IMG/VR virus record: IMGVR_UViG_3300009181_000058
Location: 1-64,000 of that record
Origin: a virus
Strand: one strand, 5' to 3'
Length of the DNA stretch: 64,000 bases
The notes under the pieces were generated by a model. That model was not told where the DNA came from. It did no database searches and saw nothing but the letters and a program-made list of their open reading frames with translations. Positions 6,866 to 15,688 of this stretch are shown in pieces. Each line of letters starts with the position of its first letter. The first letter of the stretch is position 1. Both the position numbers and the translations under genes were made by a program.

Positions 6866-7833
6866 GTAAATTTTTAGTAACCGGGGGCATGGGTCTGATT
6901 GGGCACAACGTGGTACAACGACTAGAAGCAAAAGAACATGAAGTTGTGATTGTGGACATCATGACTAACTATGGTATCATTCCGCAAGACGAACTAGAGT
7001 ACTTGTTGGACGAACGGCGCAAGAAGATTGCAACACAGGACATATATCGCACTGATATCTCAGACGCCGAGGCATTTGATCGTGTGGTAGAAGAACACAA
7101 GCCTGATGTGATCATACACATGGCCAGCTTTCCTCGACAGAAAGTTGTGAATGCCAACCCTGCATGGGGTGCCAGAGTCATGACGGAAGGTTTGATCAAC
7201 GTTTGCGAGAGTGCCAAAAAGCATGGTGTGGAGCGTGTGGTGTACATATCCAGCAGTATGGTCTACGGAGACTTTGAAGATCAAGTGCTAGAGGATGCTG
7301 AATGCCGTCCTATTGGACAATATGGAATTATGAAATTATCTGGAGAAGACCTTGTTAAAGATTATCATCGTCGTGGTTGCTTTGACTACGCTATTATCAG
7401 GCCTAGTGCTGTATACGGACCCTTGGACGTGGAAGACCGAGTGGTTGCAAAGTTTATGCTCGCCGCCATGCGAGGCAGCGTTCTCCATGTTAATGGGGTA
7501 TCCGAGACACTAGACTTTACCTATGTGGATGATGCCGCGGATGGTATTGTGGCTGCCGCGACACGCATTATGGCTGCCAACAAGACCTATAACATTACCA
7601 AATCACACTCAGTCAGTTTGTTAGAAGCCGCAGAGATGATTGTTAAGATTGTGGGCAAGGGCACCATTGAGATACGCGACAAGGATGCAGACTTCCCGTC
7701 ACGCGGCGCATTAAATATTGATCGTGCCAGGACCATACTTGGGTATGATCCCCAAGTGGATGTTGAACAAGGATTTGAAAATTACTACAACTGGATTGAC
7801 AATTCCGTTTACTGGTCTAAAAAAGCAGTATAA
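6862..7833 (+). CDS. NAD-dependent epimerase/dehydratase (extended SDR)
   Basis: The 323-residue protein has the extended short-chain dehydrogenase layout: the N-terminal NAD-binding motif T7-G8-G-M-G11-L-I-G14, an acidic residue ending the second strand (VVIVDIM), YISSSMVYG with the catalytic Ser, and Y154-G-I-M-K158 as the catalytic Tyr/Lys pair. The C-terminal half is the substrate domain (DFTYVDDAADGIV). These enzymes alter nucleotide-activated sugars; which sugar cannot be read. It is coupled to the gene before it (ATGA) and overlaps the aminotransferase after it, a pair that together would make an amino sugar. Confidence 0.87.
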   Translation: MSKFLVTGGMGLIGHNVVQRLEAKEHEVVIVDIMTNYGIIPQDELEYLLDERRKKIATQDIYRTDISDAEAFDRVVEEHKPDVIIHMASFPRQKVVNANPAWGARVMTEGLINVCESAKKHGVERVVYISSSMVYGDFEDQVLEDAECRPIGQYGIMKLSGEDLVKDYHRRGCFDYAIIRPSAVYGPLDVEDRVVAKFMLAAMRGSVLHVNGVSETLDFTYVDDAADGIVAAATRIMAANKTYNITKSHSVSLLEAAEMIVKIVGKGTIEIRDKDADFPSRGALNIDRARTILGYDPQVDVEQGFENYYNWIDNSVYWSKKAV

Positions 7834-8878
7834 CAATCTCCGCACAGAAATACTGGACACAACAGATGAAGTGTTGCGTTCAGGTATTCTCATGGGTGGC
7901 AACTATACTGCTGAGTTTGAAAACTGGCTGGCTAAAAAAAATCACGTGAGTTATGCTGTGACTTGTCACTCAGGCACGCAGGCACTTGAGATCTTGGCCA
8001 ATTACTATGCTCAAACCGAATTGAGTTATGTAAAACCTCCTACTGTGCTTGTTCCTGCATTGACTTATCCGGCCACTGCTAATGCTTTCATACGAGCAGG
8101 ATGGCAGGTGATGATTGGTGAGACTGACTACTATGGTCAGTTAGACATACGAAAGACACTCAAGGATATGGATTCGCATTATCATGCTGTGTGTGCTGTG
8201 GGATTGTATGGTGCGGCATTACGTGACATGCAACCAGCACGTAATCGGGCCATCCTGCTGGAAGATGGCGCACAGCATTGGTTGAGTGACAACTGTAACA
8301 GACAAGGCGAGGCCACCGCTATCAGTTTCGATCCCACAAAGAACTTGGCCAATTATGGCAACGGTGGTGCTGTGGTGTCCGATGATAGAAATCTCTTGGA
8401 CTATGCAAGAGACTGGGTGAACAATGGCAAGCATACTCGTCATGCCGAAACTGGTACAAACTCAAGGATGAGCGAAATTGATTGTGCGCAAATGATGGTC
8501 AAGACTCGGCACATAGATGCTTGGCAAAAACGACGTGGTGAGATTGCGGCACACTGGATTGAACAACTAAAGAAGCGCAATGTACGTTCGCTAATTGACG
8601 ACAGCAACTTCTCAACTCATTGCTATCACAAGTTTGTGATTGAAGTGGATGCCAGAGATATTGTGCAACGTAACCTTGCCATATGCAAAATTGAAACCAA
8701 AGTTCACTATGCTGAACCCCTGCATGAATTGCCTGCTTATCAGCACCTGGACAACCCCGGCGGGTTACTAAGTCCAGCATCTGCACTAAGCAGACGTTGC
8801 CTAAGTTTGCCTATCTATCCTGAACTCACAGACCTTGAAGTTGAATACGTTATTGATCAGTTGTTAGAGATCGTTTGA
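7796..8878 (+). CDS. DegT/DnrJ/EryC1/StrS-family aminotransferase
   Basis: PLP-dependent sugar aminotransferase of the DegT family, about 360 residues from my chosen start. The signature pieces are present: the N-terminal IPFTGLKKQYNNLR, SGTQALEILANYY (cofactor phosphate), PALTYPATANAF, LLEDGAQHW (the Asp facing the pyridine nitrogen), ISFDPTKNLANYGNGG with the Schiff-base Lys, and NSRMSEIDCAQMM. I place the start at the TTG at 7796, which yields the usual N-terminus; ATG codons at 7760 or 7718 would add unrelated residues and lengthen the overlap with the epimerase. It converges with the minus-strand gene at 8850, overlapping by 29 nt. Confidence 0.88.
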   Translation: MTIPFTGLKKQYNNLRTEILDTTDEVLRSGILMGGNYTAEFENWLAKKNHVSYAVTCHSGTQALEILANYYAQTELSYVKPPTVLVPALTYPATANAFIRAGWQVMIGETDYYGQLDIRKTLKDMDSHYHAVCAVGLYGAALRDMQPARNRAILLEDGAQHWLSDNCNRQGEATAISFDPTKNLANYGNGGAVVSDDRNLLDYARDWVNNGKHTRHAETGTNSRMSEIDCAQMMVKTRHIDAWQKRRGEIAAHWIEQLKKRNVRSLIDDSNFSTHCYHKFVIEVDARDIVQRNLAICKIETKVHYAEPLHELPAYQHLDNPGGLLSPASALSRRCLSLPIYPELTDLEVEYVIDQLLEIV

Positions 8879-10856
8879 CAAACGCATAACTTGCAAGCCA
8901 TGCCCACTCATAACTCTTCTGGAGTTCAGCGGGATCGCCATTTACAGAGTCATAAAACTCCACTGCATCCTGGGCACCTTTCATGCTCCACTTAGACTGT
9001 GTGTTATCTACAGCGAGCCATTGACAAAGTCTATACTCATTTTCTACATCTGGTAAACTTGCCTTGAGTTTGATCACTTCGCGAAATGCAGTACGCCAAC
9101 ACATCCAATCGTTGATATAATAGTTTGCTGTTCCGGATACAATAGGCACAACTTCATGTGCTTGATCCAGCGTAAAATCTAGCCCAACACCAGTATTCTC
9201 CAATGCTAATTTTTTGTTGTAGGCAATCATGGCCTGATGCCCGTACTGTAATCCATTGACAGGATTACGTGCATGGAAGATATAATGCTTGGCCTGTTGC
9301 ATACGATCTGGTTGCCAGGACCAATCAAACAGTTGATCCACTTCTAATTTGGCAAACACAGCAAAGAACCAAGGTGTGGTGCTGGCTCTAGCAGCCGCAT
9401 GGTATGCTGCCACTCGTCCGTTTACACCGTCTACTAAGTGAACTTTGTTTGTGTATCTTGACTCGTTGGCCAAATACATTGTCATCTGCAAAAAATTAGA
9501 TCTAGCATTGGGTTCGCCATTTGAAATAAACACAATGTCCAAGGGTTGATCTTTTAACATGCGATGTGTTCGGTCTATGTAAGCGTAATCGTACAACTGT
9601 GTGCGTATGTCTCCTACTGCGGCCTTGGGCACAATCACACTGGTTGCGCCCTCACTCAACGGCACAATAGTTTTGGTTTCCTGGCGCCATAACGGAACTG
9701 TGACCAAGTTGCCCGGCACATAATCTGTTGTGGTATACAGGGCCAGCGGACCGTCGAATGGCAGTGCTCGAACTGCTTCAGCCTGACTGTCAAGGGCATG
9801 ATTGATCACCGGCATAGGTCTACGTGGAACACTGGTCTCAACAAAGTTACAGTCGTACCATTCCAACAAAGCCACACGTTCTGCACGATATGCAAATGTG
9901 GGCACATGCATGAAGAATGTGTCCCCAAACTTTTCGCCATCACTGGCAAACACATGTAACATACCTGCTTGCCATTGTTCAGGGTGCCACGAAAAGTCAA
10001 AGTCGCTGTAGTCACAGATTGAGGAACATATCCACACAAACTCATGCTCAGGGCCTATGCTTTTTGCTATGCGTATGAGTGTATCGCGGTAGTTGTCAAA
10101 GTAACGCACACGTCGAGTGGTGTTGGCAATGTTGCCCGTATTACCGTCCATATGATCAATTTCATATATGGCTGTGGCCACTCGGTTGGTTTGTATGACC
10201 ATTTGTCCAATGAATTTTGTATCCAGGGCACCGGACACACAATACTGTGGACCGCCAGTGCGTTGATGTTGTGTGCCAAATTGATAGACATAAGGAGGAT
10301 CTGTATCATCTGGGTGCCAAGTCCAATCAAAACTATCAGTATCTGCGCCTTCGGGAATGATCCAGCAATTGTCTTGTGATATTTTTACAGCCCTGGGTGC
10401 GTCAACATACTTGACCAGGGTGCCACCATTGCGGTATCTTGGCCCACCTGTGCGTTGATGTTGTGTGCCAAATTGATAAGTCATTGGTGGTTCAGTTGGA
10501 TCTGGGTGCCACGTGGTATCAAATGCCTCAATGCCTTCTGGCACAGTCCAGTTGACAGTATCTCTACAGACACGTATAATAACTGGTGCGTCATGATAGT
10601 TTGTGTCAGTGAATACTGCTTTAGGAATCAAATATGTACCAGAATCCTTTTGCCATTGACTGGGCCATGCATGACGTTGTGTGGATTGCCAAGGAACAGG
10701 CTCCCAAAGCCAATCCCACTTGGAATAGTCACATAAGTATGAGATCCACCAAAAATATCTTGTGCGGCTCATGGTCTGTGCATGCTCAATCGAATCAGCC
10801 TCACGCTCGTGTGCAAATTGATTGGGTTTAATACCCGAATAGAATACGTCAAACAT
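8850..10856 (-). CDS. Repeat-containing glycosyltransferase-like protein, 668 aa
   Basis: A large soluble protein with an internal repeat whose core is F-D-x-(S/T)-W-(H/Q)-P, seen near residues 50, 116, 180, 290 and 535. Two copies also share YQFGTQHQRTGGP almost exactly. The last 250 residues resemble the protein at 26993-27919: both have the pattern F(I/L)S..EP, a VDG(V)-G motif, ARN-VNGL-YG, and WR(T/A)(A/G)FRE. That relative carries DGDN, a GT-A metal-binding motif, whereas this one has FAKLEVD at the same place, so its metal site may differ. Function as a glycosyltransferase is inference. The gene starts divergently from 10855 with the two ATGs overlapping at CATG. Confidence 0.6.
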   Translation of the reverse strand: MFDVFYSGIKPNQFAHEREADSIEHAQTMSRTRYFWWISYLCDYSKWDWLWEPVPWQSTQRHAWPSQWQKDSGTYLIPKAVFTDTNYHDAPVIIRVCRDTVNWTVPEGIEAFDTTWHPDPTEPPMTYQFGTQHQRTGGPRYRNGGTLVKYVDAPRAVKISQDNCWIIPEGADTDSFDWTWHPDDTDPPYVYQFGTQHQRTGGPQYCVSGALDTKFIGQMVIQTNRVATAIYEIDHMDGNTGNIANTTRRVRYFDNYRDTLIRIAKSIGPEHEFVWICSSICDYSDFDFSWHPEQWQAGMLHVFASDGEKFGDTFFMHVPTFAYRAERVALLEWYDCNFVETSVPRRPMPVINHALDSQAEAVRALPFDGPLALYTTTDYVPGNLVTVPLWRQETKTIVPLSEGATSVIVPKAAVGDIRTQLYDYAYIDRTHRMLKDQPLDIVFISNGEPNARSNFLQMTMYLANESRYTNKVHLVDGVNGRVAAYHAAARASTTPWFFAVFAKLEVDQLFDWSWQPDRMQQAKHYIFHARNPVNGLQYGHQAMIAYNKKLALENTGVGLDFTLDQAHEVVPIVSGTANYYINDWMCWRTAFREVIKLKASLPDVENEYRLCQWLAVDNTQSKWSMKGAQDAVEFYDSVNGDPAELQKSYEWAWLASYAFVKRSLTTDQ
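10258..10286 (-). repeat. Internal direct repeat, copy 1 (29 bp)
   Basis: The 29-bp segment starting GTGCGTTGATGTTGTGTGCC recurs exactly at 10450-10478, with weaker similarity continuing for some 40 bases. It encodes the QFGTQHQRTGG part of the repeat in the 668-residue protein and shows that two of the repeat units duplicated recently. Confidence 0.8.
10450..10478 (-). repeat. Internal direct repeat, copy 2 (29 bp)
   Basis: Exact partner of 10258-10286, one protein repeat unit (192 bp, 64 codons) away and in frame. Confidence 0.8.
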
Positions 10857-12039
10857 GATTAGAATAGATGAAATTTATAACAATACATTCTGGCCCTGGA
10901 TTAGAAAGAATAGACCAGGCTTTAGAGAATTTTTTTGTGAACCATTCGGGAGAAGCGACCCGGACAGCGTGATGAACTATGGAAGAGACGATTGTCACGA
11001 ACACAATTATATATTCTTTTTTGACCAAGAGCCTATTCATTTGAACATACATCAGCCTACTTTTGAACAAGTTGTCACGCTTAATGAAGACATACATACC
11101 AACTGCTACTGGGAGAGAAACAACGGCAAGTACAAAATGGCAGGAAAAATACCAAGACCTCCGGGATTTGTTGCACCTGGTTACATTGTGACCAGTGAGC
11201 GTGATAGTGAAAACGTTGAGGCTATTTGCAACAAGTACCAATGGAAATCACTATATTATTTCTTTCATGGCTGGGCCGCACTAGATTGGTATCGTGGATA
11301 TGATCGAACATTCTTGATTTCACCGCCAGCAGAACGCACTATTACTCGAACATTTATTGCACCCAATCGTATTGTGGCAGGTGAGCGTCAACACAGGCTA
11401 GAAGTGCTGTATCACCTATTCAAAAATAAATTATTAAACAATCATATCAGTTGTCCAGAAACTTGCCCAGCAGAAAATATCAGTATACACGATGCAGTCA
11501 AACCATTGGTGAACAAGTATCCAGATATTGAACAAGTGTTTGCACAACAAACACTGCCCATTAACTTTGCAGGCGAAACAGATCATCCCATGCATTCATG
11601 TTGGTTGAGCCTGTTCGGTGAGTCGGCAGAAAGTTTACTGTATCTTGTGACAGAAACTATAGCAACAGGGCGCAGACATCACCTGACAGAAAAGACATTC
11701 AAACCCATAGCCCTGGGCATGCCGTTTGTCATTGTAGGTACTCGTGGCAGTCTTGAGTACTTGCGTAGTTATGGATTCCGTACATTTGAGGGTATATGGG
11801 ATGAAAGTTATGACTTGGCAGAAGATTCAGTGCGTATCGAGCGTGTTGCTAGTTTGTTGCGTAGTCTAGACGAACTGCCCCCAGAAGGCAAGCAAGACCT
11901 GTTTGATCAGGCACGAGAAGTTGTAGAACACAATTGGAATCATTTTTATAATGGTGGCTTCGAAGCCGTGCTGTGGGCAGAACTACAGGAGATGTTGAAT
12001 GAAATTGAATCTGATATCGGACCAGACAGTCCGGGGTAA
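10855..12039 (+). CDS. Putative transferase, EK-KP family, 394 aa
   Basis: First of five related proteins in this window. Near residue 278 it has LTEKTFKPIALGMPFVIVG, then LEYLRSYGFRTFEGIWDESYD, the shared C-terminal signature. A middle segment, NRIVAGERQHRLEVLYHLF, matches an N-R-R-L pattern also shared. The order of a small basic segment, then EKxxKP and a Gly-Phe-Thr-Phe loop, resembles the nucleotide-sugar half of some GT-B enzymes such as fucosyltransferases, but the assignment is inference. The start ATG overlaps the divergent gene's ATG. Its 3' end overlaps the next paralogue by 41 nt. Confidence 0.62.
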   Translation: MIRIDEIYNNTFWPWIRKNRPGFREFFCEPFGRSDPDSVMNYGRDDCHEHNYIFFFDQEPIHLNIHQPTFEQVVTLNEDIHTNCYWERNNGKYKMAGKIPRPPGFVAPGYIVTSERDSENVEAICNKYQWKSLYYFFHGWAALDWYRGYDRTFLISPPAERTITRTFIAPNRIVAGERQHRLEVLYHLFKNKLLNNHISCPETCPAENISIHDAVKPLVNKYPDIEQVFAQQTLPINFAGETDHPMHSCWLSLFGESAESLLYLVTETIATGRRHHLTEKTFKPIALGMPFVIVGTRGSLEYLRSYGFRTFEGIWDESYDLAEDSVRIERVASLLRSLDELPPEGKQDLFDQAREVVEHNWNHFYNGGFEAVLWAELQEMLNEIESDIGPDSPG

Positions 12040-13180
12040 AATATATCCTGCTTTTGCAAGACATCAAGCAGAGCCTTACACACAATCATGGCGTGAGTTT
12101 GAACAGCACTGGCCGTTTACTGTGCCACTTAGACTACAGGAATATTGCGAACATCATGGCGTTGAATTGAACATATTTGAGTTGAACGAGGCCTGGCCTA
12201 AAAATACATTCTATCCGGTTGGCCTGGGTTTTTTTGATTTTGACATAGACTATTTTGAACTATTACCCGGCCGTGTGGTCTCTGAACTTGGGCACGGTAA
12301 CATACGTGTATTGTTTTATTATCACGAAGGTGACAATCCTGTAAAGATCAAACAACGACTAGATGAATTAGTGGCCAATCATCAACTGCCCCCTTGTTGT
12401 TATAAATTTGTCAGCGGTAACACAGCCGCACGTGATGTCAAAGGCTTTGTGTACTTTGCTGATTCTGAACTATGGTATTGGCATCGAAATCATGCCACAG
12501 CACCAATGGTCATACACGATCAACCACGTGAGCGTGAGTTCACTGCCTTGAACAGATTACACAAAACATGGCGTGCCACTGCAATGGCCGATTTACTACA
12601 GCATCATGTGTTGGACAACAGTTATTGGAGTTATTGCGAATCGGGTGAGGTTGTGGATGAAGAAAACCCTATTGAGATTGATTCGTTTGATGATTTAAGA
12701 GCCAGAACAGAGCAATTTTTAAAGTCAGCACCGTACTACAGCGATGAGTTAAATCAAACAGAACGTAACAATCATGCCAACCTTGTGGGCAAGTACTTCT
12801 CAAATAGTTATTGTCATATTGCACTGGAAACACATTTTGATGCTGATCAGTCTAGTGGAGTACTTTTATCAGAAAAAACATTCAAACCTATCAAACACGG
12901 ACAGATGTTTTTTGTAGTAGGACCAGCAGGCAGTCTACAAACCCTACGCAATCTGGGTTATAGAACATTTGACGGCATCCTGGATAACAGTTATGATTAC
13001 GATCATAATAATACACATCGTTGGACCAAACTGCGCAATGCAATAGTCCGGGCACAATCTGATTTGCCTAGATTACATGCTCGTGCCAGGGCAGACATAG
13101 AACACAACCAACGTTTATTTCTTGAACTCAAGACAGCCCGCTTAAATATCCTACTCGAGCACATAAATGAATCCTATTAA
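11999..13180 (+). CDS. Putative transferase, EK-KP family, 393 aa
   Basis: Paralogue of the preceding gene and probably its duplicate. The signature near residue 290 is LLSEKTFKPIKHGQMFFVVG followed by LQTLRNLGYRTFDGILDNSYDYD; the middle segment has LNRLHKTWRATAMADLL. The N-terminal third is different and rich in Phe, Tyr and Glu. A large overlap (41 nt upstream) and a 14-nt overlap with the amidinotransferase downstream tie it into one transcript. No membrane segments. Likely a soluble sugar or group transferase acting with its neighbours. Confidence 0.62.
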   Translation: MKLNLISDQTVRGKIYPAFARHQAEPYTQSWREFEQHWPFTVPLRLQEYCEHHGVELNIFELNEAWPKNTFYPVGLGFFDFDIDYFELLPGRVVSELGHGNIRVLFYYHEGDNPVKIKQRLDELVANHQLPPCCYKFVSGNTAARDVKGFVYFADSELWYWHRNHATAPMVIHDQPREREFTALNRLHKTWRATAMADLLQHHVLDNSYWSYCESGEVVDEENPIEIDSFDDLRARTEQFLKSAPYYSDELNQTERNNHANLVGKYFSNSYCHIALETHFDADQSSGVLLSEKTFKPIKHGQMFFVVGPAGSLQTLRNLGYRTFDGILDNSYDYDHNNTHRWTKLRNAIVRAQSDLPRLHARARADIEHNQRLFLELKTARLNILLEHINESY

Positions 13181-14204
13181 CAGTTATACAAGTTGGCAAC
13201 CCCTTGAAGAAGTCATAGTCGGCCGTGCGTACAGCCCAGACTATTTTGACTTCATCGAGAACGCACAAGTGCGCAATCAGTTACAACAAATCCTTTTGGA
13301 AACTGAAGAAGACCTTGCTAACTTGCAACGCACAATAGAAAAGTTTGGTGCTCGAGTACGTCGTCCCGACTTGCCCGACCGTGATCGCTTTATTCAATCA
13401 CAGGTTCACGGTAGCGGTGCACCTCTTCCACCACTCACACCAAGAGACTGGCAAATCACACTAGGCGACCGACTGTTGCGTGTGTTGGCCATGTCTGAAC
13501 TAGACGGGCTGTGCGGCGAGTACGAGTCTGCGGGCGGCACAGTGATCAATCCGCATGGACCTACAGGCTGGGACGAGAACTGCGTTCTTAATGGTGCAAG
13601 TGCTAGTTGTATTGTGCGTGTGGGTCGTGATGTGTTTTTTGATAACTCAGACTTCTTAAAGCCTGAGCAGACCCGTTGGATTGTGGACAATGTGTTAGGT
13701 CCTGAATATCGCATCCATGAAGCCATTACAGATGGCCATGGAGATGCTGTGTTTGCTATTCTCAAGCCCGGAGTGTTGCTGAGTTCCAAGCACGATGTTA
13801 ACTTGGACTTGGCCCGAGACTTTCCTGGCTGGGACGTATGCAAGATCTGGGATTCAAGTATCTGGGCCGCAATGGAAGTTGGCAAGTTCAAATACGAACA
13901 ATCACCAGGTGCTTGGTATGTGCAAGGACAAACACCCACGCAAGAGTTCACACAGTTTGTGGACACTTATCTAAACAAGTGGACTGGCTTTGTTGCCGAA
14001 ACTGTGTTTGATGTCAACTGCTTGGTACTAGATGAATCACATGTGATTTTTAGTGCTTACAATCGGGAAGTGTTTGACTACTGCCGTCGGCACCGGATAG
14101 AGCCTATCATTAGTGAACTGCGTCACAGTTACTTCTGGGACGGTGGTATCTCATGCTGTACACAAGATATCCGTCGCCGGGGCGGATTAGAAACTTATCT
14201 TTAA
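13167..14204 (+). CDS. Amidinotransferase (glycine amidinotransferase-like)
   Basis: The 345-residue protein belongs to the guanidino-group-modifying superfamily. Near the C-terminus, GGIS-C330-CTQDIRRRGGLETYL aligns with the catalytic-cysteine region of arginine:glycine amidinotransferase, and H191 in DGHGDAVF matches the catalytic His with its HxDA context. Such enzymes move an amidino group from arginine to an amine, for instance on an aminocyclitol. Two oddities: the residue before the catalytic Cys is Ser rather than the usual His, and the Asp expected a few residues before RVGRD is not evident (ASCIVRVGRD). It overlaps the upstream gene by 14 nt and meets the carbamoyltransferase tail to tail with a 4-nt overlap. 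Confidence 0.85.
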   Translation: MNPINSYTSWQPLEEVIVGRAYSPDYFDFIENAQVRNQLQQILLETEEDLANLQRTIEKFGARVRRPDLPDRDRFIQSQVHGSGAPLPPLTPRDWQITLGDRLLRVLAMSELDGLCGEYESAGGTVINPHGPTGWDENCVLNGASASCIVRVGRDVFFDNSDFLKPEQTRWIVDNVLGPEYRIHEAITDGHGDAVFAILKPGVLLSSKHDVNLDLARDFPGWDVCKIWDSSIWAAMEVGKFKYEQSPGAWYVQGQTPTQEFTQFVDTYLNKWTGFVAETVFDVNCLVLDESHVIFSAYNREVFDYCRRHRIEPIISELRHSYFWDGGISCCTQDIRRRGGLETYL

Positions 14205-15688
14205 CTACAAACAGTTACGCCATACAACTGTTCAAAACGATCAGCATCTGCTCGATCATTGACCATGGGCTCTCCACGTATGTTTAAGCTGGTGTTTAAC
14301 AGCATGGGACAGCCGGTCATTACGTACCATTTTTCCAGCAGTTCTCTTATGCCTGATCCGTCTTTGGGAACAGTTTGTACACGACTAGTGCCATCAACGT
14401 GAACGATAGCAGGAAATAACTCAGTATGCCTACACCTAGCGATTGTTTGCATATACCTACTGTTACTGAAACCACGAGGCATATCAAAGTACATGTCAGC
14501 CATCTCCTCCAGAATAACAGGCGCAAAGGGTCTGAACTGTTGTCTACGTTTGATTGCATTTACTTTCTCCTTGATCTCGCTGCCTCTAGGGTCTGCAAGG
14601 AGGCTACGGTTTCCCAGTGCTCTGGGGCCGAACTCGGCTCGTCCGGAGGCAACTCCAACAATCTGTTCAATAAGTAGCCGATCCAAAAGGCCATTAACGG
14701 GATAAGGCCCAGGAATATTGTGCCCCAGACTAGCACCGCGCCAGTTAATTCTATGTCCAAGAGCCAAAGCGGCAGCACCAAGGCTACTGCCAGCATCACC
14801 GGGACAAGGCATAATCCATATATTATCAAAGTATTCTCCTAACATGCGATTGGCGCTACAGTTTAGTGCAACCCCACCCATATATACCAGATTTGAACTA
14901 AATTCAAAGTTTCTGGCGCGAATCATTACTTGTTTTATAAGATCCTCTGCCACCAACTGCCCGGCAGCCGCAATGTTTTCGTTGCTGGCACCCATAAGGA
15001 AATCGTTGCTCATGCCTGTGTGAAAGTTGTGTCGCAGTTCAATATCACGCTCGTTGGCTATCACGTGCTCACGCATGTCATGATACCAGGTGTTGCGACC
15101 CCAGGCTGCCATACCCATGGTGATGTATTCTTCGTCTAGTGGATGTAGGCCGATACGCTTGGTAACTGCACTGTAGAACAGTCCGATTGAGTGTGGATAA
15201 ACCTGACGCCATAGTCTTTTATACCGTGCCTGACCTGTTCGATCATACGTTGCACCCCAGATACTGACGGTATCCCATTCACCAATGGCGTCAATGACAA
15301 CTACAGTGGCACGTTCGAATGGTGACGTCTGAAAGCCTGCTGCCGCATGCGATAAATGATGATTGTAATTCTTGTAGTGTTTGACGTCCTGCCAATTGGC
15401 ATGACCTATTTGATCGTGTATGTTTTTCTTCACACTGAGTCGGTTCCACTCAATGCCCTGGCCGCTGTACAATTGACGCAACTGTTTCATAACCGGGCGT
15501 TCATAGTATGCCACTGTGCTAATTGGATTGTAGTTTTCTAATTCTCTAATCAATGGTGTACAGAAGTCAGCATCATTTTTCTTTTTGCTATAACGTTCCG
15601 AATGGCCGGCAAACAATATGTCTCCGTTGGGACTTATGACCGTGGCGGCTGCATCATGAAAGCCTGCTGAAATGCCCAATATATTCAT
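14201..15688 (-). CDS. Carbamoyltransferase (NodU/CmcH/TobZ family)
   Basis: The 495-residue protein shows the family layout: an N-terminal Kae1-like ATPase fold starting ILGISAGFHDAA, with H11-D12 and H110-H111-LS-H114-A as metal and substrate ligands, VVIDAIGEWDT, and a C-terminal domain with SGRAEFGPRALGNRSLLADP and FRPFAPVILEE. The family uses carbamoyl phosphate and ATP to carbamoylate a hydroxyl, usually on a sugar or antibiotic. Homologues are frequent in T4-like marine phages. The length is slightly under the usual 550-600. Its start overlaps the stop of a 33-codon gene (ATGA), and its stop overlaps the stop of the convergent amidinotransferase. Confidence 0.92.
   Translation of the reverse strand: MNILGISAGFHDAAATVISPNGDILFAGHSERYSKKKNDADFCTPLIRELENYNPISTVAYYERPVMKQLRQLYSGQGIEWNRLSVKKNIHDQIGHANWQDVKHYKNYNHHLSHAAAGFQTSPFERATVVVIDAIGEWDTVSIWGATYDRTGQARYKRLWRQVYPHSIGLFYSAVTKRIGLHPLDEEYITMGMAAWGRNTWYHDMREHVIANERDIELRHNFHTGMSNDFLMGASNENIAAAGQLVAEDLIKQVMIRARNFEFSSNLVYMGGVALNCSANRMLGEYFDNIWIMPCPGDAGSSLGAAALALGHRINWRGASLGHNIPGPYPVNGLLDRLLIEQIVGVASGRAEFGPRALGNRSLLADPRGSEIKEKVNAIKRRQQFRPFAPVILEEMADMYFDMPRGFSNSRYMQTIARCRHTELFPAIVHVDGTSRVQTVPKDGSGIRELLEKWYVMTGCPMLLNTSLNIRGEPMVNDRADADRFEQLYGVTVCS

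Noticed and set aside
7718-7795. Upstream ATG starts (7718 and 7760) for the aminotransferase
   Set aside because: They add residues unlike the family's N-terminus and increase the overlap with the epimerase; TTG at 7796 gives the expected start.
13406-13966. A 186-codon open frame on the minus strand inside the amidinotransferase gene
   Set aside because: It lies fully antisense to a gene with clear catalytic motifs, has a Ser/Pro/Thr-rich composition typical of shadow frames, and no ribosome site.
14347-14829. Two hydrophobic minus-strand frames inside the carbamoyltransferase
   Set aside because: They overlap the C-terminal domain of a well-supported enzyme in other frames and have no start signals.
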